The notes beneath the pieces are model-generated. The model was not told the origin of the DNA. It searched no databases and was given only the letters and a program-made list of their open reading frames with translations. A stretch of DNA of 64,000 bases from Symbiodinium natans. Lineage: Eukaryota; Sar; Dinophyceae; Suessiales; Symbiodiniaceae. The position numbers and the translations under genes were made by a program. Positions 18,354 to 28,492 of this stretch are shown here, in pieces. Numbering within the stretch: position 1 is the first letter of the stretch; every line of letters begins with the position of its first letter. The DNA is taken from assembly GCA_905221605.1 (NCBI GenBank), contig CAJNDS010002331.1, positions 215,001 to 279,000 of the forward strand, read 5' to 3'.

Positions 18354-19390
18354 GTGGGTTGGAGAGTTGTGGGTATGGGGGGTTGCGGTGTTTAGGGGCT
18401 TCGGGGCTGACAGGTGGCGAGTTTGGGGCTTAAGGGGTTGGAGGTTGTGGGTTTAGGGTTTAGGGCTTAAGGGCTTGGAGGTTGTGGATGGAGTGGAAGG
18501 GGTGTTAGAGTTGAGGGATAGGGCGTTAGGGGATTGGAACCCCTAAGGCAGAAACTTTTCTGGGGCGCTTAGGGCTTCAACAGTTTGTTTTGTTTTTTTT
18601 GGGATTCGCCCCCCCCCCCCCCCCCAAGAAAAAAATGCAAGGCCCAGATAGCCCCGCTTTTCAGAAACGAGCACCCTCAACATGGGTGACAAGCTAGGTT
18701 TGTACCCCTAAACCCTAAACCCTACACCCTAAAACCCTAGATCACTGAACCCTACACTCCTAAAGCCCTATAAAACCCTGAAACCCTGAAACCCTCAAAC
18801 GTCCAAAAACCCCAAAAACCTGATCGCCCTAAAACCCCACAACCCCGAAAACTCCAAAACCCTAAAGCCCAAAACCCAGTAGAGCCCTCAACACGGGCCT
18901 GGTCTCCCCTCTCCGCCGTTAGGCGCTGCGCTGCCCGCGTGATCTGTGGCCGGTGGGTCACGGCCCTGTACCTACGATGATTTAGGGTTTAGGGCCTGGG
19001 GCAGGGTATAGGGTTTTGGATTTAGGTTTACGGTTTAGGGCTTAGGGTTTAGGGGTTTTGGGGCTTAGGGGCTTAGGGTTTAGGGGCTTGAGGGTTGAGG
19101 GAGATAGGGTTTCAGAGTTCCGAGCTTTGGGTTTGGACCTTTAGGGCGTCAAGGCTTCCAAGGTCTTAGAGGCTTCAGGGGTTTCGGGTTTGGAAGAAGC
19201 CCTGGGTGCAGGCATGGAGCGTTTCACTAGGATGTAAGAGGGCTTTCTAAACCCTAAGCCTAAACCCCGAAACCCCTAGGCCCTAAAGGCCCTAAAGCTT
19301 AAACCGTGTGCTGGGGCAGGATGTTGATGAAAGGCAACCGGCCCGTTCGGTAGGGTTGAGCGAGGTGAGAGTTTGGGGCTCTTGGGCTCA
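18354..19390. other. Degenerate G-rich/C-rich field
   Basis: About 1 kb of decayed telomere-like sequence: GGGTTGGAG-type units (18354-18540), a T8/C18/A6 homopolymer cluster (18593-18635), CCCTAAAACCCC units (18700-18870) and G-rich units again (18980-19200). The island at 18895-18960 is short. No gene is called. Confidence 0.6.
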
Positions 19391-19470
19391 TAGGGCCCCC
19401 AAGAACCACATAGACATGAGGATTCTACAAACATGGCTTTACTGAATCCCCCTTATGGGGCCCGCGTACC
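19391..19470. mobile_element. MITE family D, copy 1
   Basis: Aligns with 48170-48250: ACCACAT-AACAT-AGGAT, then AATCCCCCTTATGGGGCCC. The palindrome-like CCCCCTTATGGGG centre suggests a fold-back. The following 19471-19710 is unique with an open plus frame of low confidence. Confidence 0.55.
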
Positions 19471-19710
19471 CCAAGAGTAGGATCTTTATGTTAACGCGGT
19501 TGGGTGGGCTGGAAAACGCACGAAAAGGAACAGCCTGTGAAGGGATTTGGGTGAGGGCTTGGGGTTTAGAAGTTCAATGTATCACGTCACTTGGGGACCC
19601 TACAACACCAAACCCTCAACCCCTCATAAGCCCAGACTCAACCTTGCTCAGGAAAACGTCTTATAAAGAAAAGCCACCAAACACCCCGATGAACGTCCTC
19701 ATAAACCCAT

Positions 19711-19765
19711 GCCTAAAACCCTAAACCCTAAACCCTAAACCCTAAACCCTAAACCCTAAACCCTT
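19711..19765 (-). repeat. (CCCTAAA)8 tract
   Basis: Eight clean units. Confidence 0.96.
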
Positions 19766-19789
19766 TCAAACTCCAAAAGTGAAGCCCAA

Positions 19790-19868
19790 AAAACAGGGGG
19801 AGGCGCATCTCGGCCCGCATGGACTCGACCTTCTGCCGGCGGCGATTCAGCTGGGCTCCCAGCCAGTC
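19790..19868 (-). CDS. Likely exon, basic helical segment
   Basis: Begins after a CACACCGCAG acceptor-like site and reads DWLGAQLNRRRQKVESMRAE and on. Of 26 codons scored, 24 end in G or C, the strongest bias in the window. The Arg/Lys/Glu/Gln-rich peptide is probably a helix or coiled coil. CCCTAAA is on the left and TTTAGGG on the right. No family recognised; the 3' boundary is uncertain. Confidence 0.5.
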
Positions 19869-19884
19869 CTGCGGTGTGGGGTTT

Positions 19885-20038
19885 CGGGTTTAGGGTTGGG
19901 GGTTTGGGGTTCAGGGTTTAGGGTGTAGGGTGTAGGGTGTAGGGTGTAGGGTGTAGGGTTTAGGGTTTAGGGTTTAGGGTTTAGGGTTTAGGGTTTAGGG
20001 TTTAGGGTTTAGGGTTTAGGGTTTAGGGTTTAGGGTTT
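19885..20038 (+). repeat. TTTAGGG tract with (TGTAGGG)5
   Basis: About 22 units, with five tandem TGTAGGG near 19921-19957. Confidence 0.96.
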
Positions 20039-20059
20039 CTGGCTTTTCACAGGGAACGG

Positions 20060-20640
20060 GGCAATTAGATTCCCTGTACCGTCCCTAGGTGCCTGGCTTG
20101 GAGACGCCTGCCATCTGGAAGTCGAACCTACGCAGGAAGTGGTTTGCGTGCTTGCACACGACGTTGCACGACTTCTTCAGGTCCATCCGCTGCAGCCTCC
20201 TCCTCGGATGCACCAGCTTCCTGCAGCTCCTTGTTCAGCTCCGTGGCCGCGGCGCTCTCTGCACGCAACTTCTCACCTCCTCGTTCCACAGATCCATGGA
20301 AGTTTCCAGCAGGGTGGCTACTGCCGGCACAGTGATCTCCGTCCCAAACTGGAGGCGGGTCGTCGAACTGCAGCTTGCGCTTGGCCGAGCTCGCGCTGGA
20401 TGCTGCTGATGTCCGGGCCATTGGACGTGGATCCTTTGCTTCTTGAGCTGCCTGACCTCAACGTGGGAGTCCGTGATTGGGCTGAGTTGGGACCCGTGCC
20501 GCAGCTGGTCTGCGTAGACTGGACTGGGGACTGTCGCGCTGTTGCTTGCGCGCGTGCGCCTGGGACCGGGGTTGGAGCAAGCGCCTCGGCTGGCGTGGGG
20601 GACCGCTGGTCCAGATGGCGCGCGGGTGCGAGGCGGACTT
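20060..20640 (-). pseudogene. Degraded or multi-frame coding region
   Basis: A 580-bp GC-rich island whose best peptides lie in different minus-strand frames. One frame gives SFGTEITVPAVATLLETSMD and continues to VRSCVQRA, reaches a stop, then resumes as MDLKKSCNVVCKHANHFLRR and FDFQMAGVSK. Other frames give acidic (ELNKELQEAGASEEEAA) and Ser/Ala-rich peptides, and the plus strand has a 173-codon frame. Amphipathic peptides broken by a stop and frame changes suggest either a decayed gene or exons joined by introns that I cannot place. The function is unknown. Confidence 0.4.
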
Positions 20641-20649
20641 TCAAATCCC

Positions 20650-21000
20650 TCAGATTTTAAACTTTAAAAGTCCCACCAAAGGGTTTCTAATGAATTACCT
20701 GAAAGGTTTCGAAATGACTCACTTTTGAGCGTGTTCAAGTGAATACTTTTGAGCAGGCTTAAAGTGAATCAGTTTGAACAGGTTTGTCACTTTGAAAAGT
20801 TCCAAAAATGAGCCACTGACTTTGAAAATTCGTCCCCAAAGTCGTCTAAAGGGTTTAGAAATGAGTCTTTTTCAAGTGAATCAATTTTGAACAGGTTCAA
20901 GAGAGACATTGAACGGGTCACAAAACAAGCGCTTTTCAAGTTCTCAAACGAGTCACTCTGAAAGGTTCCACTTTGAAACCTCATTTTGCCTGATTTGAAT
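20650..21000. repeat. TTTGAAA-rich degenerate minisatellite
   Basis: Words such as TTTGAAAAGTT, AATGAGTC and AGTGAATC recur every 20-40 bp without a fixed period. The composition is close to 35954-36480, the only other place with this motif. Confidence 0.6.
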
Positions 21001-21170
21001 TACAGTAAAACCACTGTATAAGAAACCACTGTTTAAGAAACTGAGCCCCTAGACCCCGGAATATTGGTCGATTTGCGGTTGCCTTCTAGCTAAGAAACTT
21101 AGGGTGCCCTAGTGTTTTGAGGTCAGTTTCTAAAAAAATCCTGCCCGCAACACCTCCCGGGTCTACCCCA

Positions 21171-21660
21171 AAAACGCGCGGGAGTCACATTCTAGAGGTT
21201 TTCAGCCCTGAAAAGCTCTAAAACGTGACTCCCCCGCCCCTCCGGCCTGACCCTACCCCAAAACGCGGCGGGAGTCACATTCTAGAGGTTTACAGCCCTG
21301 AAAAGCTCTAAAACGTGACTCCCCCGCGCCTCGGGCCTGACCCTACCCCAAAACGCGGCGGGAGTCACATTTTTATACACTTTAGAGGTTTTCAGCCCTG
21401 AAAAGCTCTAAAACGTGACTCCCCCGCGCCTGCGGCCTGACCCTAACCCAAAAACGTGCGGGAGTCACATTCTAGAGGTTTTCAGCCCTGAAAAGCTCTA
21501 AAACGTGACTCCCCCGCGCCTCTGGCCTGACCCTACCCCAAAACGCGGCGGGAGTCACATTCTAGAGGTTTTCAGCCCTGAAAAGTTCTACAACGTGACT
21601 CCCCCGCGCCTCTGGCCTGACCCTACCCCAAAACGCGCGGGAGTCACATTCGGGAACCCT
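21171..21660. repeat. Tandem array of ~90-bp palindromic units
   Basis: Five full units and one partial. Each runs GCGGGAGTCACATT, CTAGAGGTTTTCAGCC, CTGAAAAGCTCTAAAA, CGTGACTCCCCCGC, so the unit is itself a long inverted repeat (GGGAGTCAC paired with GTGACTCCC). The third unit carries a 13-bp insertion near 21371. Each unit would form a cruciform or hairpin of about 25 bp per arm. Confidence 0.85.
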
Positions 21661-21688
21661 TCCCACCACCATTCCTGGAACATGGGTT

Positions 21689-21758
21689 TGGTCTAGTGGT
21701 ATAGCGTACTCCCTTAAGAAATCAGTTTAGAAACCAAGCTTTCCCTAGGCTCAAACCC
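21689..21758 (+). other. tRNA-like Pol III promoter segment (SINE-like)
   Basis: TGGTCTAGTGG at 21689-21699 fits an A box and GGCTCAAACCC at 21748-21758 fits a B box, with normal tRNA spacing. The sequence between does not fold into a convincing anticodon arm with matched acceptor stem, so it is more likely a tRNA-derived relic inside the transposon than a functional tRNA gene. Confidence 0.4.
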
Positions 21759-21844
21759 CCCCGGGTACACGGGTAATGGAAACTAAGAAACTTAGGGTAC
21801 CCTATCGCCGGAAAACCGTTTTCTTATACAGCGTTTTTACTGTA

Positions 21845-22302
21845 TTTCACAGCGGTGATTGTTTTGAGAGTTTTTTCATCCAAGTTGGAAACTTGAAGTT
21901 TCCAACTTTGCATTTCAAATCTAAACATGGAAACACTCTAAAGTTGGAAAACGCGCTTGCAGCCAGCATGTCCCAGTGCTGAAATAGGCTGGGAGGTTTG
22001 CAAGTTTCTGGCTTCCACCGTGGGAGCTCGTCGTTTTCAAAGGATCGCAAACCCTTGACCTCGGTCTTAGGCCTAGTTGCTGAGTACCCTGGCCCAAACA
22101 AGGTTAACCTTTCAATTCTGGTAGGATTGTATATCCCCCAGAAGGTTGAAGGTTATATATCTACTCAGCTACTAAGCAAAAAAAAAATCAGAATCGACGG
22201 GCCCGAGCCCCGGAGAACCAATCGATCTCCGAGCTTCTCGACCCCAGAAACCGGCGAAGCTGAGCAGCGCTTCTGGACTTCAGGAGCAAGACGACCCGGA
22301 AC
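21845..22302. other. Unique DNA, no firm gene
   Basis: Includes the near-perfect inverted repeat CCAAGTTGGAAACTTGAAG / CTTCAAGT-related words at 21890-21910. 22200-22300 is open on both strands. A possible coding island, not called. Confidence 0.4.
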
Positions 22303-22400
22303 CCTAAACCCTAAACCCCAATTCCTAAACCCTAAACCCTAAACCCCAAATCCTAAACCCTAAACCCTAAACCCCAAATCCTAAACCCTAAACCCCAAAC
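22303..22400 (-). repeat. Higher-order CCCTAAA repeat
   Basis: A 28-34 bp super-unit built of two or three CCCTAAA plus CCCCAAATCCTAAA is repeated about three times. Telomere-derived variants have been amplified as a block. Confidence 0.85.
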
Positions 22401-22408
22401 CGGGCGTT

Positions 22409-22524
22409 TCAACTGACAGTGCTGGCGCCGGTCCCACCTTCCGCCTGCTTTAGGTCATACAGTGGCCTTCGTAGTTGGAATGCGGCGTGTGTGTGGCCGC
22501 TGAAAATCTTCGTTGTTTTTAGTG
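22409..22524 (-). pseudogene. Possible Ty1/copia reverse transcriptase remnant
   Basis: The minus strand reads AAFQLRRPLYDLKQAEGGTG before a TGA at 22409. L-x3-LY-x-LKQA is the well-known copia RT signature (usually LYGLKQAPRxW), here with Asp for Gly and a disrupted tail. The frame stays open about 9 codons further 5'. It would be a short fragment of a retrotransposon or reverse-transcribed gene, read toward lower coordinates. The match covers only about ten residues, so coincidence is possible. Confidence 0.35.
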
Positions 22525-22985
22525 TTTTCGATCGGTATTTGCGACACTTCCTGAACTTTTCCTAGCCATTGATTTTGACCTGCATTTTACACCTCTGTCT
22601 TTTTTCCCTTCTTGATTTCTTGACTCCATGTGTCCGTTTCCCTGGGTTTTTGCACGGTTCGCACTTTAATTTTCGCCTTTGGGCGTGTTTCTTTTATCAT
22701 TTTGGTCATGTTTCGCGTTTTTGCCGTTTCGACGTTGTGTTTTCCTGACCTCTGCTTCTTCGGTTTGTGTTTTTGTTGTAGGGTTTTTTGCGTTTCGTGT
22801 CTCAGGTTGTTTTGATGGGACGTTCTTGCCAACTCCCAACTTGCACATGGTTGACGCCACGTAGTCTACACTGCTTTCCATATTTCTGGTTTGGCGTGTT
22901 TGCCTGCAGCCGATGTCGGCGACATACCCTCAAGACAAGGAAACATACCTTTCCTGGGTCTTCTTACGGCTTCTTTAAAGGGTAG
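22525..22985. other. T-rich unique block
   Basis: The plus strand is rich in TTTT and GTTTCG words; its complement yields a Lys/Arg/Gln-rich frame with no ATG start. Composition differs from the rest of the window. I see no gene that I can defend. Confidence 0.4.
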
Positions 22986-23510
22986 ATGCTGCCCACCCTA
23001 AACCCTATACCCAAATCCCGAGCTGCCCTAACCTGCCCGGCAGACATCCCGAACGTGCCCCTTAGCCTGTCCTGCCACTCGCGCCGTGGAGTGGACGGCG
23101 AGCCAGACTGGCGCGTACCCCCCCCCCAAACGGTTTAGGGTTTGGGGTCTAGGAGTGCCAGGATCCCCATATAAGGGCCATATTAGGAGTATGTTAACGG
23201 GAACCTTTAGGGGTACAACCTTAGGGGTGCGAGTCTTCATCCCTTGATACTTGGGGTTTGACGCAAGTAGGGACCGTCGGAAACCACCGCATCGAACCTG
23301 TCAAGCATTGGCCCAACAACCGCGTGGTGTTGCACCCCCTAAACCCTAAACCCTAAACCCTGTACCCTTAACCCTAAACCCTAAGATGCAGCTCCGACTC
23401 TGGGTTTCCAGTGAGTCCCGTAACCTAATCGGTCAGCCAACCGATGATGATTCGCGCAGTCGGTAGCTTAGCTTCCCGTGCGAAGCCGGCCGCCGCAGTC
23501 TCATCATCAA
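22986..23510. other. Islands and CCCTAAA scraps
   Basis: The island 23030-23110 is GC3-rich on the plus strand (DIPNVPLSLSCHSRRGVDGE after CCCGGCAG), but the minus strand is also open and similarly biased; it is probably an exon on one of them. 23140-23235 has GGTACAACCTTAGGGGTGC-type MITE words. CCCTAAA tracts lie at 23338-23378. Confidence 0.4.
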
Positions 23511-23582
23511 CCCTAAACCCTAAACCCTAAACCCTAAACCCTAAACCCTAAACCCTAAACCCTAAACCCTAAACCCTAAACC
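23511..23582 (-). repeat. (CCCTAAA)10 tract
   Basis: Ten perfect units, flanked by GC-rich unique DNA on both sides. A TTCAGGG/TTTAGGG tract follows at 23731-23800. Confidence 0.97.
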
Positions 23583-23813
23583 TTCATTGCACGCCCCATC
23601 GTAGGTCTTGGGCCTGGCAGGACCCACGAAAGGAGTCGGGCGAGGTGGTCCGCCCATCGCCGGCCTCAGCTCCTTCTCCCCGTTTTTTGGAGGGCCTCGA
23701 AGCATCTTACAGCACCTAGGGCTTTGTAGGCGGTTCAGGGTTCAGGGTTCAGGGTTCAGGGTTTAGGGTTTAGGGTTTAGGGTTTTTTAGGGTTTAGGGT
23801 TCAGACGAAGCAT

Positions 23814-23970
23814 CTTACTTGGAGGTTCATGGTGCTTACTAACCAAATATAGCTGTACTTATAACTGTACTTATAACTGTACTTATAACTGTACTCATAA
23901 CCATATTAGGGGCACTGAAGGGGCTTCTAACTGGGTTGTAAGTACGGTTATAATGAACCTTCAAGTAAGC
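23814..23970. mobile_element. MITE family E, copy 2
   Basis: Ends CTTACTTGGAGGTTCATGGT and ATGAACCTTCAAGTAAG are inverse. The interior contains four tandem TTATAACTGTAC units, and matches 515-666 in plan. Confidence 0.8.
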
Positions 23971-24678
23971 CTCATATCCTTGCGCCGCGTCCTGAAGTCA
24001 ACGCACGGGTCCGAGCTCTTTCTGAGTCTTGAGAGTAGGAAACTCAAAAACCCGAACCCGAACCCATGTCTGTTCGGGATTTAGAGTGTTTCAGGAACCC
24101 TGCGCGTTTTGCACCAACAACCCTAAACGCTTGAGGGCTTAGGGTTTAAGCTTCCTTAAGGCTTGAGAGTTGTTTACGGACACCCTAAACCCTAAACCCT
24201 CAACCCCAGCAATTCGGGTTTACCAAGCACACCCTCGCCCGCCCGTCCCTAAAGGCTCACTTGGTGGCTCCTGGGCCTACAAGTGGGATGGAAAGGAGGG
24301 CAACGAGAGGGTTTAGGGTTTAGGGTTTAGGGTTTTAGAGTTTAGGGTTTGGAGTTTAGGGTTAACTGGCGGTACAGCTGGGTGGGAAATCCTCTTGAGG
24401 ATGAAACATACCACGAAGAAACAAAAATCTAGAACAGATACGTTCCGGCAGCACTTTTGCCCACCCAAACCCGATACAATTTCTAGAAACCCTGAACTCC
24501 CTCAAACAACCACCCTAAACCCTAAACCCTACACCCTAAACCCTAAACCCTAAACTCTAAACAGTAAAAGTCTAAAACCTAAACCCTGAACCCTAAACCC
24601 TAAAACCCAATCCCTCAGACGCCTGGGCCCGCAGTCGGTCACAGCTTCGCGACCTGCTTGGCTGCTCCAAATGCTGGA
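23971..24678. other. Degenerate tracts and small islands
   Basis: Unique at 23980-24110, degenerate TTTAGGG at 24128-24165 and 24310-24365, and CCCTAAA at 24181-24205 and 24523-24606. A GC-rich island (24205-24300) is bracketed CCCTAAA/TTTAGGG. No gene is called. Confidence 0.5.
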
Positions 24679-24812
24679 GGGTTCAGGGTTTAGGGTTTAG
24701 GGCGGGTTTAGGGCTTAGGGTTTAGGGTTCAGGGTTTAGGGTTTAGGGTTTAGGGTTTAGGGTTTAGGGTTTAGGGTTTAAGGGTTTAGGGTTTAGGGTT
24801 TAGGGTTTAGGA
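24679..24812 (+). repeat. (TTTAGGG)n tract
   Basis: About 19 units with one TTCAGGG and one slippage unit. The following 24813-25080 repeats AAGGTTNGGNTANA words (TAAGGTTTGGGTACA, CAAGGTTAGGCTGTA) that look like a small degenerate minisatellite. Confidence 0.94.
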
Positions 24813-25080
24813 CCTGCTTGGCTGAGGAGGGGGCAGCATGCAGGTGATGGGAGGTGAGTTGCAAAAACTAAGTTGGTCTAAGGCAATTCAGGGCTGGAAA
24901 AGTCAGATAAGGTTCGGCTACACAAGGTTAGGATTTAGGGTTTAGGGTTTCGGGTTTAGGGTTTAGGGAGGTTAGAAAAGTTATATAAGGTTTGGGTACA
25001 TACGGTTACCATACATGTTTGGGATGTTGATACAAGGTTAGGCTGTATGAGGTTTGGCAAGATAAGGTTGACCTCTGTGG

Positions 25081-25195
25081 TGATGTGGGGGTACCTTATT
25101 GGGTCCTCATTATAAGGGGATCCTACTCTTTGAGGGGTCTATACTAGGAATCCCTTATTCTCGTAGACCCCCATATATGGTGATGTAGGGGTTAG
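25081..25195. mobile_element. MITE family C copy
   Basis: GGGGGTACCTTATTGGGTCC, CCTACTCTTTGAGGGGTCTA and CTTATTCTCGTAGACCCCC match other C copies. The same GGTGATGTGGGGG / GGTGATGTAGGGG words occur just outside both ends, which may mark a target duplication of about 12 bp. Confidence 0.65.
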
Positions 25196-25261
25196 GGCCG
25201 CGAGAAGTTTAAGACGAGCTCCAAATCCTCAGAAGTCCCACCATCCTTTGAGCTTGCGGTA

Positions 25262-25430
25262 CAGTCATGGGTTTCCCCTACCCCCCTCTACACTACACCC
25301 CCAGCCCCCCCCAGGTTCTCCCCCTTAAATAACCTTAACCAGGCAAAATAATGTCCCCAAATGGCCTTGCTTATGGGAGGAACCTAGGGGGGGTAAGTAT
25401 AGAGGGGGGTAGTAGGGGAACCCATGGCTC
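25262..25430. mobile_element. MITE family K
   Basis: Fold-back element: left CCCCTACCCCCCTCTACAC, right TAGAGGGGGGTAGTAGGGG. Shares AGGAACCTAGGGGGGGTA with the fragment at 10537-10600. 25431-25671 is unique with similar CCCCTCCCTT words. Confidence 0.6.
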
Positions 25431-25671
25431 AAGGGAGGGGGGTTCAGGCATGTAACCCAAGGTTCCCTAAAACTCCCCACTACTCCCTACGGCTCTCTAG
25501 GTACCTAACCCCCCCTCCCTTAAGAACCCTATAACGTGATTCAGAAGGACGCCACTTGATCCCCGGGAACCCCCGCCTCCGTGCGATCAGTTGCGGCACA
25601 AAGGTGCATTGCTCGTCCTGCGGCGACAGGCGCTTCAAGCCTTCTTTCGGCTTGGAGTCTGGGGAGGCCCT

Positions 25672-25740
25672 AAACCTAAACCCTAGACCCTAAACCCTTA
25701 AACCCTAAACCCTAAACCCTAAACCCTAAACCCTAAACGA
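25672..25740 (-). repeat. (CCCTAAA)n tract
   Basis: Nine to ten units; the unique 25741-25850 that follows is bracketed on its right by TTTAGGG. Confidence 0.95.
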
Positions 25741-25856
25741 CCCTTGGGGCAACCTTGCCGGAAACCACGTGCGTGGTAGCTACAAGCGCTGTAAGTGCTT
25801 ACGACCTTGAGGGGGTCATGGCACTGCGTGTAACTGCGTGCGAACCCAAGTAGGGC

Positions 25857-26108
25857 TAGGGTTGAGGGCTTAGGGCTTAGGGTTTAGGGTTTAGGGTTTA
25901 GGGTTTAGGGTTTAGGGTTTAGGGTTTAGGGTTTAGGGTTTAGGGTTTAGGGTTTAGGGTTTAGGGCTTAGGGTTTAGGGTTTAGGGTTTAGGGTTTAGG
26001 GCCTATAGGGTTTGGGGCCTTTAGGGTTTAGGGCCTTTCGGGTTTAGGGCCTTTAGGGTTTAGGGTTTAGGGCCTTTGGGGTTTAGGGTTTGGGGTTTAG
26101 GGTTCAGC
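25857..26108 (+). repeat. TTTAGGG tract with GCCTTTAGGG units
   Basis: About 18 clean heptamers then several ten-base GGGCCTTTAGGGTTTA units (25997-26090), a second type of higher-order variant. Confidence 0.95.
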
Positions 26109-26839
26109 GCTACAAGGCCCCAAACCCAACACGATCCACAGGACCCTCTGCAAAATTAGGGACCCGAGAAACTCCAAAACTCACAACTCCACCTAAGGCT
26201 TAAGTTCGGGATGTCGATTTGCTTGGAGCTGCATGAGTAGATATAAGTCTGGCAACTACATAATTACAACTCGACTTCTAGCTACCCCTGAACCTCCCTA
26301 AACCCTAAACCCTAAACCCTAAACCCTAAACCCCTAGGTAGGGTAGACCTCAACCTGACAAGGTACGCAAACCCCATCTCCACACCCTGAACCTCAGCAA
26401 TTGGACCCGAATCCTCAACCGCTTTAGGGTTTCGGGTCTAGGGTTTAGGGTTTAGGGTTTAGGGTTCGGGTCTAGGGTAAGACTTAGTTCTTCCTTGGAG
26501 TTTAAGAGGCAGTTAACAAGTAAGGGTTATGAAGGGATACAGTCAAAACTACAGCTGCCCTACGCGTAACCTCAGTTATAGCAGCCCATGGACATCCTAG
26601 TAAGGCCTCCTGCCACGAAAGCCCACCACAAATTCAGGAGTATATCCTGAACCCTAAACCCAGAACCCTACAAGGGTCGCCCTGTGCCCACGAGCATTCC
26701 ATTGGAGCTTAGGGTTTAAAATCCTGAACCCTAAACCCTGAACCCAGCTGGGTTTTAGAGTTTAGTGCTCACGAGTTTAGGTGCGGAAGGGGGTGTGGGG
26801 AATTGAAGTATAGTATGGTCCTTTACCCTTGCGTAAAAG
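26109..26839. other. Islands with short telomeric scraps
   Basis: CCCTAAA at 26297-26330, TTTAGGG at 26422-26475, otherwise unique. No gene is called. Confidence 0.5.
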
Positions 26840-26945
26840 GATCTTAATTTAAAGGGATCCGAAGTGTGGGGCTGTGTTATGTAGAATATAAGGGTTATAT
26901 AACAGAGGACCCAAATTAAGGGCCCATACTTCGGATCCGCTATGT
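26840..26945. mobile_element. MITE family H
   Basis: Fold-back with GGATCCGAAGTGTGGG at 26855 and the inverse CCCATACTTCGGATCC ending at 26938. Fragments sharing GGGCCCATACTTC lie at 36520-36535 and 38720-38735. Confidence 0.65.
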
Positions 26946-27047
26946 GAAAAAACACCCTAAACCCTAAACCTGATCCCTAAACCCTAAACCCTAAACCCTC
27001 GGATCCCTACTTAGGGTTTAGTTGGACTTGGGTGCTTTTTGGGAAGG

Positions 27048-27138
27048 CCCTAAACCCTAAATTCTGAACCCTAAACCCTAAACCCTAAACCCCAAACCCT
27101 AAACCCTAAACCCTTAACCCTAAACCCTAAACCCTGCC
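27048..27138 (-). repeat. (CCCTAAA)n tract
   Basis: About 12 units with CCCCAAA and CCCTTAA variants. Confidence 0.94.
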
Positions 27139-27200
27139 CCCCAAACCCAGTTCAATCCTCGCGGTGCTTCAGCTCCTCCAGGATCTGCTGACGCCTCAGG

Positions 27201-27492
<292 letters not shown>

Positions 27493-27529
27493 TGTTCAGT
27501 TGGGTTGAGGGTTTAGCTTGGAGATGACA

Positions 27530-27781
27530 GGACCCCGTCAACTGAGCCGGACGCTTTCGGGCGACTCGCTCGTCAGACTGGCAGCAGGAGGGGAAGGTAG
27601 GCCCGGGGGGTGTTAGAGGTGGTGGCTGTGCCGGCTCAGGCTCCCTCTGTGCTACACTCTGCGAAACGGCATGCACTGTGGTTGGCGCAATATCCCAGGT
27701 CGCCTCTGGGACAGGTTCCACGAAACGATGACAGGAACAACCCTGCCCCCATGGAAAGCAAGTCCCACCCCCTACCGCCAT
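27530..27781 (-). CDS. Proline-rich protein fragment, unknown
   Basis: An ATG at 27781 opens a minus-strand frame that continues about 84 codons before entering telomere-like repeats, where the frame ends. It has a Cys/His cluster near the start (CFPWGQGCSCH), then FVEPVPEATWDIAPTTVHAV, then a proline-rich stretch (EPEPAQPPPLTPPGPTF) and SDERVARKRPAQL. The composition and length make a real exon plausible. The plus strand is also open over much of this interval, so the strand is not certain. The stop inside TTTAGGG repeats is unlikely to be the native C-terminus; a donor within or before the repeat is more likely. Confidence 0.4.
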
Positions 27782-27963
27782 CCAAATGCAACAACAACCA
27801 CAAGAACTCCACGACCCTCGGCCCCCGGTTTTTGGGGTTTAGGGGCTTTCTAACACCAAAACTGCTTTGTGTGCTCCCTCCACCGCTAAATTGCCGAAAG
27901 CTCCCAAATCAGTCGCTTGCCTTCGCCTGGTGCAGCTGGAGCTCGCTGTCCTTCGAGGTGCCC

Positions 27964-28375
27964 AAAGGGGTTGTTATATATATATAGCCATATATATATA
28001 TATATAAGGTAAAAGAGAATTGCCACATAACACATATGTTGTATAGTATGTGTATGTATATAAATATAATGCACAGTATAAGCTGAACATCAGGAATATG
28101 ATCTAGTAGAATATACAAGTATATGATACCGTACAAAAAACACAGACACCATATGAAACTTAAAATGTGTCATACAATAACTATATGTATAAAATTCAAA
28201 ATTTATCGATATCACTATATGCATACATGTGTCTTTCTACATACCATTACATATAGAATGCATTATGAATAGCAGAGAATATATCGTACAACATAGGATA
28301 CAACACATTATACGCAGTCTACCATGAAACTACAGATGAATGATATACACAACACATGATAGAGCTTGCAATGTC
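27964..28375. other. AT-rich block, not simple repeat
   Basis: About 410 bp that begin with (TA)n and continue as low-GC sequence rich in CATATG, ATACAT and TACAC words, unlike the GC-rich islands. It ends abruptly at the CCCTAAA tract at 28376. No ORF of note. It could be an organelle-derived or intergenic insert or a decayed AT microsatellite. Confidence 0.6.
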
Positions 28376-28492
28376 CCCTAAACCCTAAACCCTAAACCCT
28401 AAACCCTAAACCCTAAACCCTAAACCCTAAACCCTAAACCCTGAACCCTAAACCCTGGATCCTAAACCCCAAACCCTAAACCCTAAACCCTG
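28376..28492 (-). repeat. (CCCTAAA)n tract
   Basis: About 16 units, the first nine perfect. Confidence 0.97.

Larger units (their letters stand above)
21001..21844. mobile_element. Pogo/Tc1-mariner-like non-autonomous transposon
   Basis: Bounded by TACAGTAAAACCACTGTATA on the left and its inverse (TATACAGCGTTTTTACTGTA) on the right, with about 24 of 26 bases matching. TA lies at both outer ends, as expected for TA target-site duplication. The CAGTAAAACC start is typical of pogo-type Tc1/mariner ends. An internal direct repeat (TAAGAAACTTAGGGT) lies just inside each end. The centre is a tandem array of palindromes followed by a tRNA-like promoter segment; no transposase is encoded. Confidence 0.75.

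Noticed and set aside
22587-22832. Lys-rich 81-codon minus frame
   Set aside because: No ATG start, composition mirrors a T-rich plus strand, and overlapping frames are open too.
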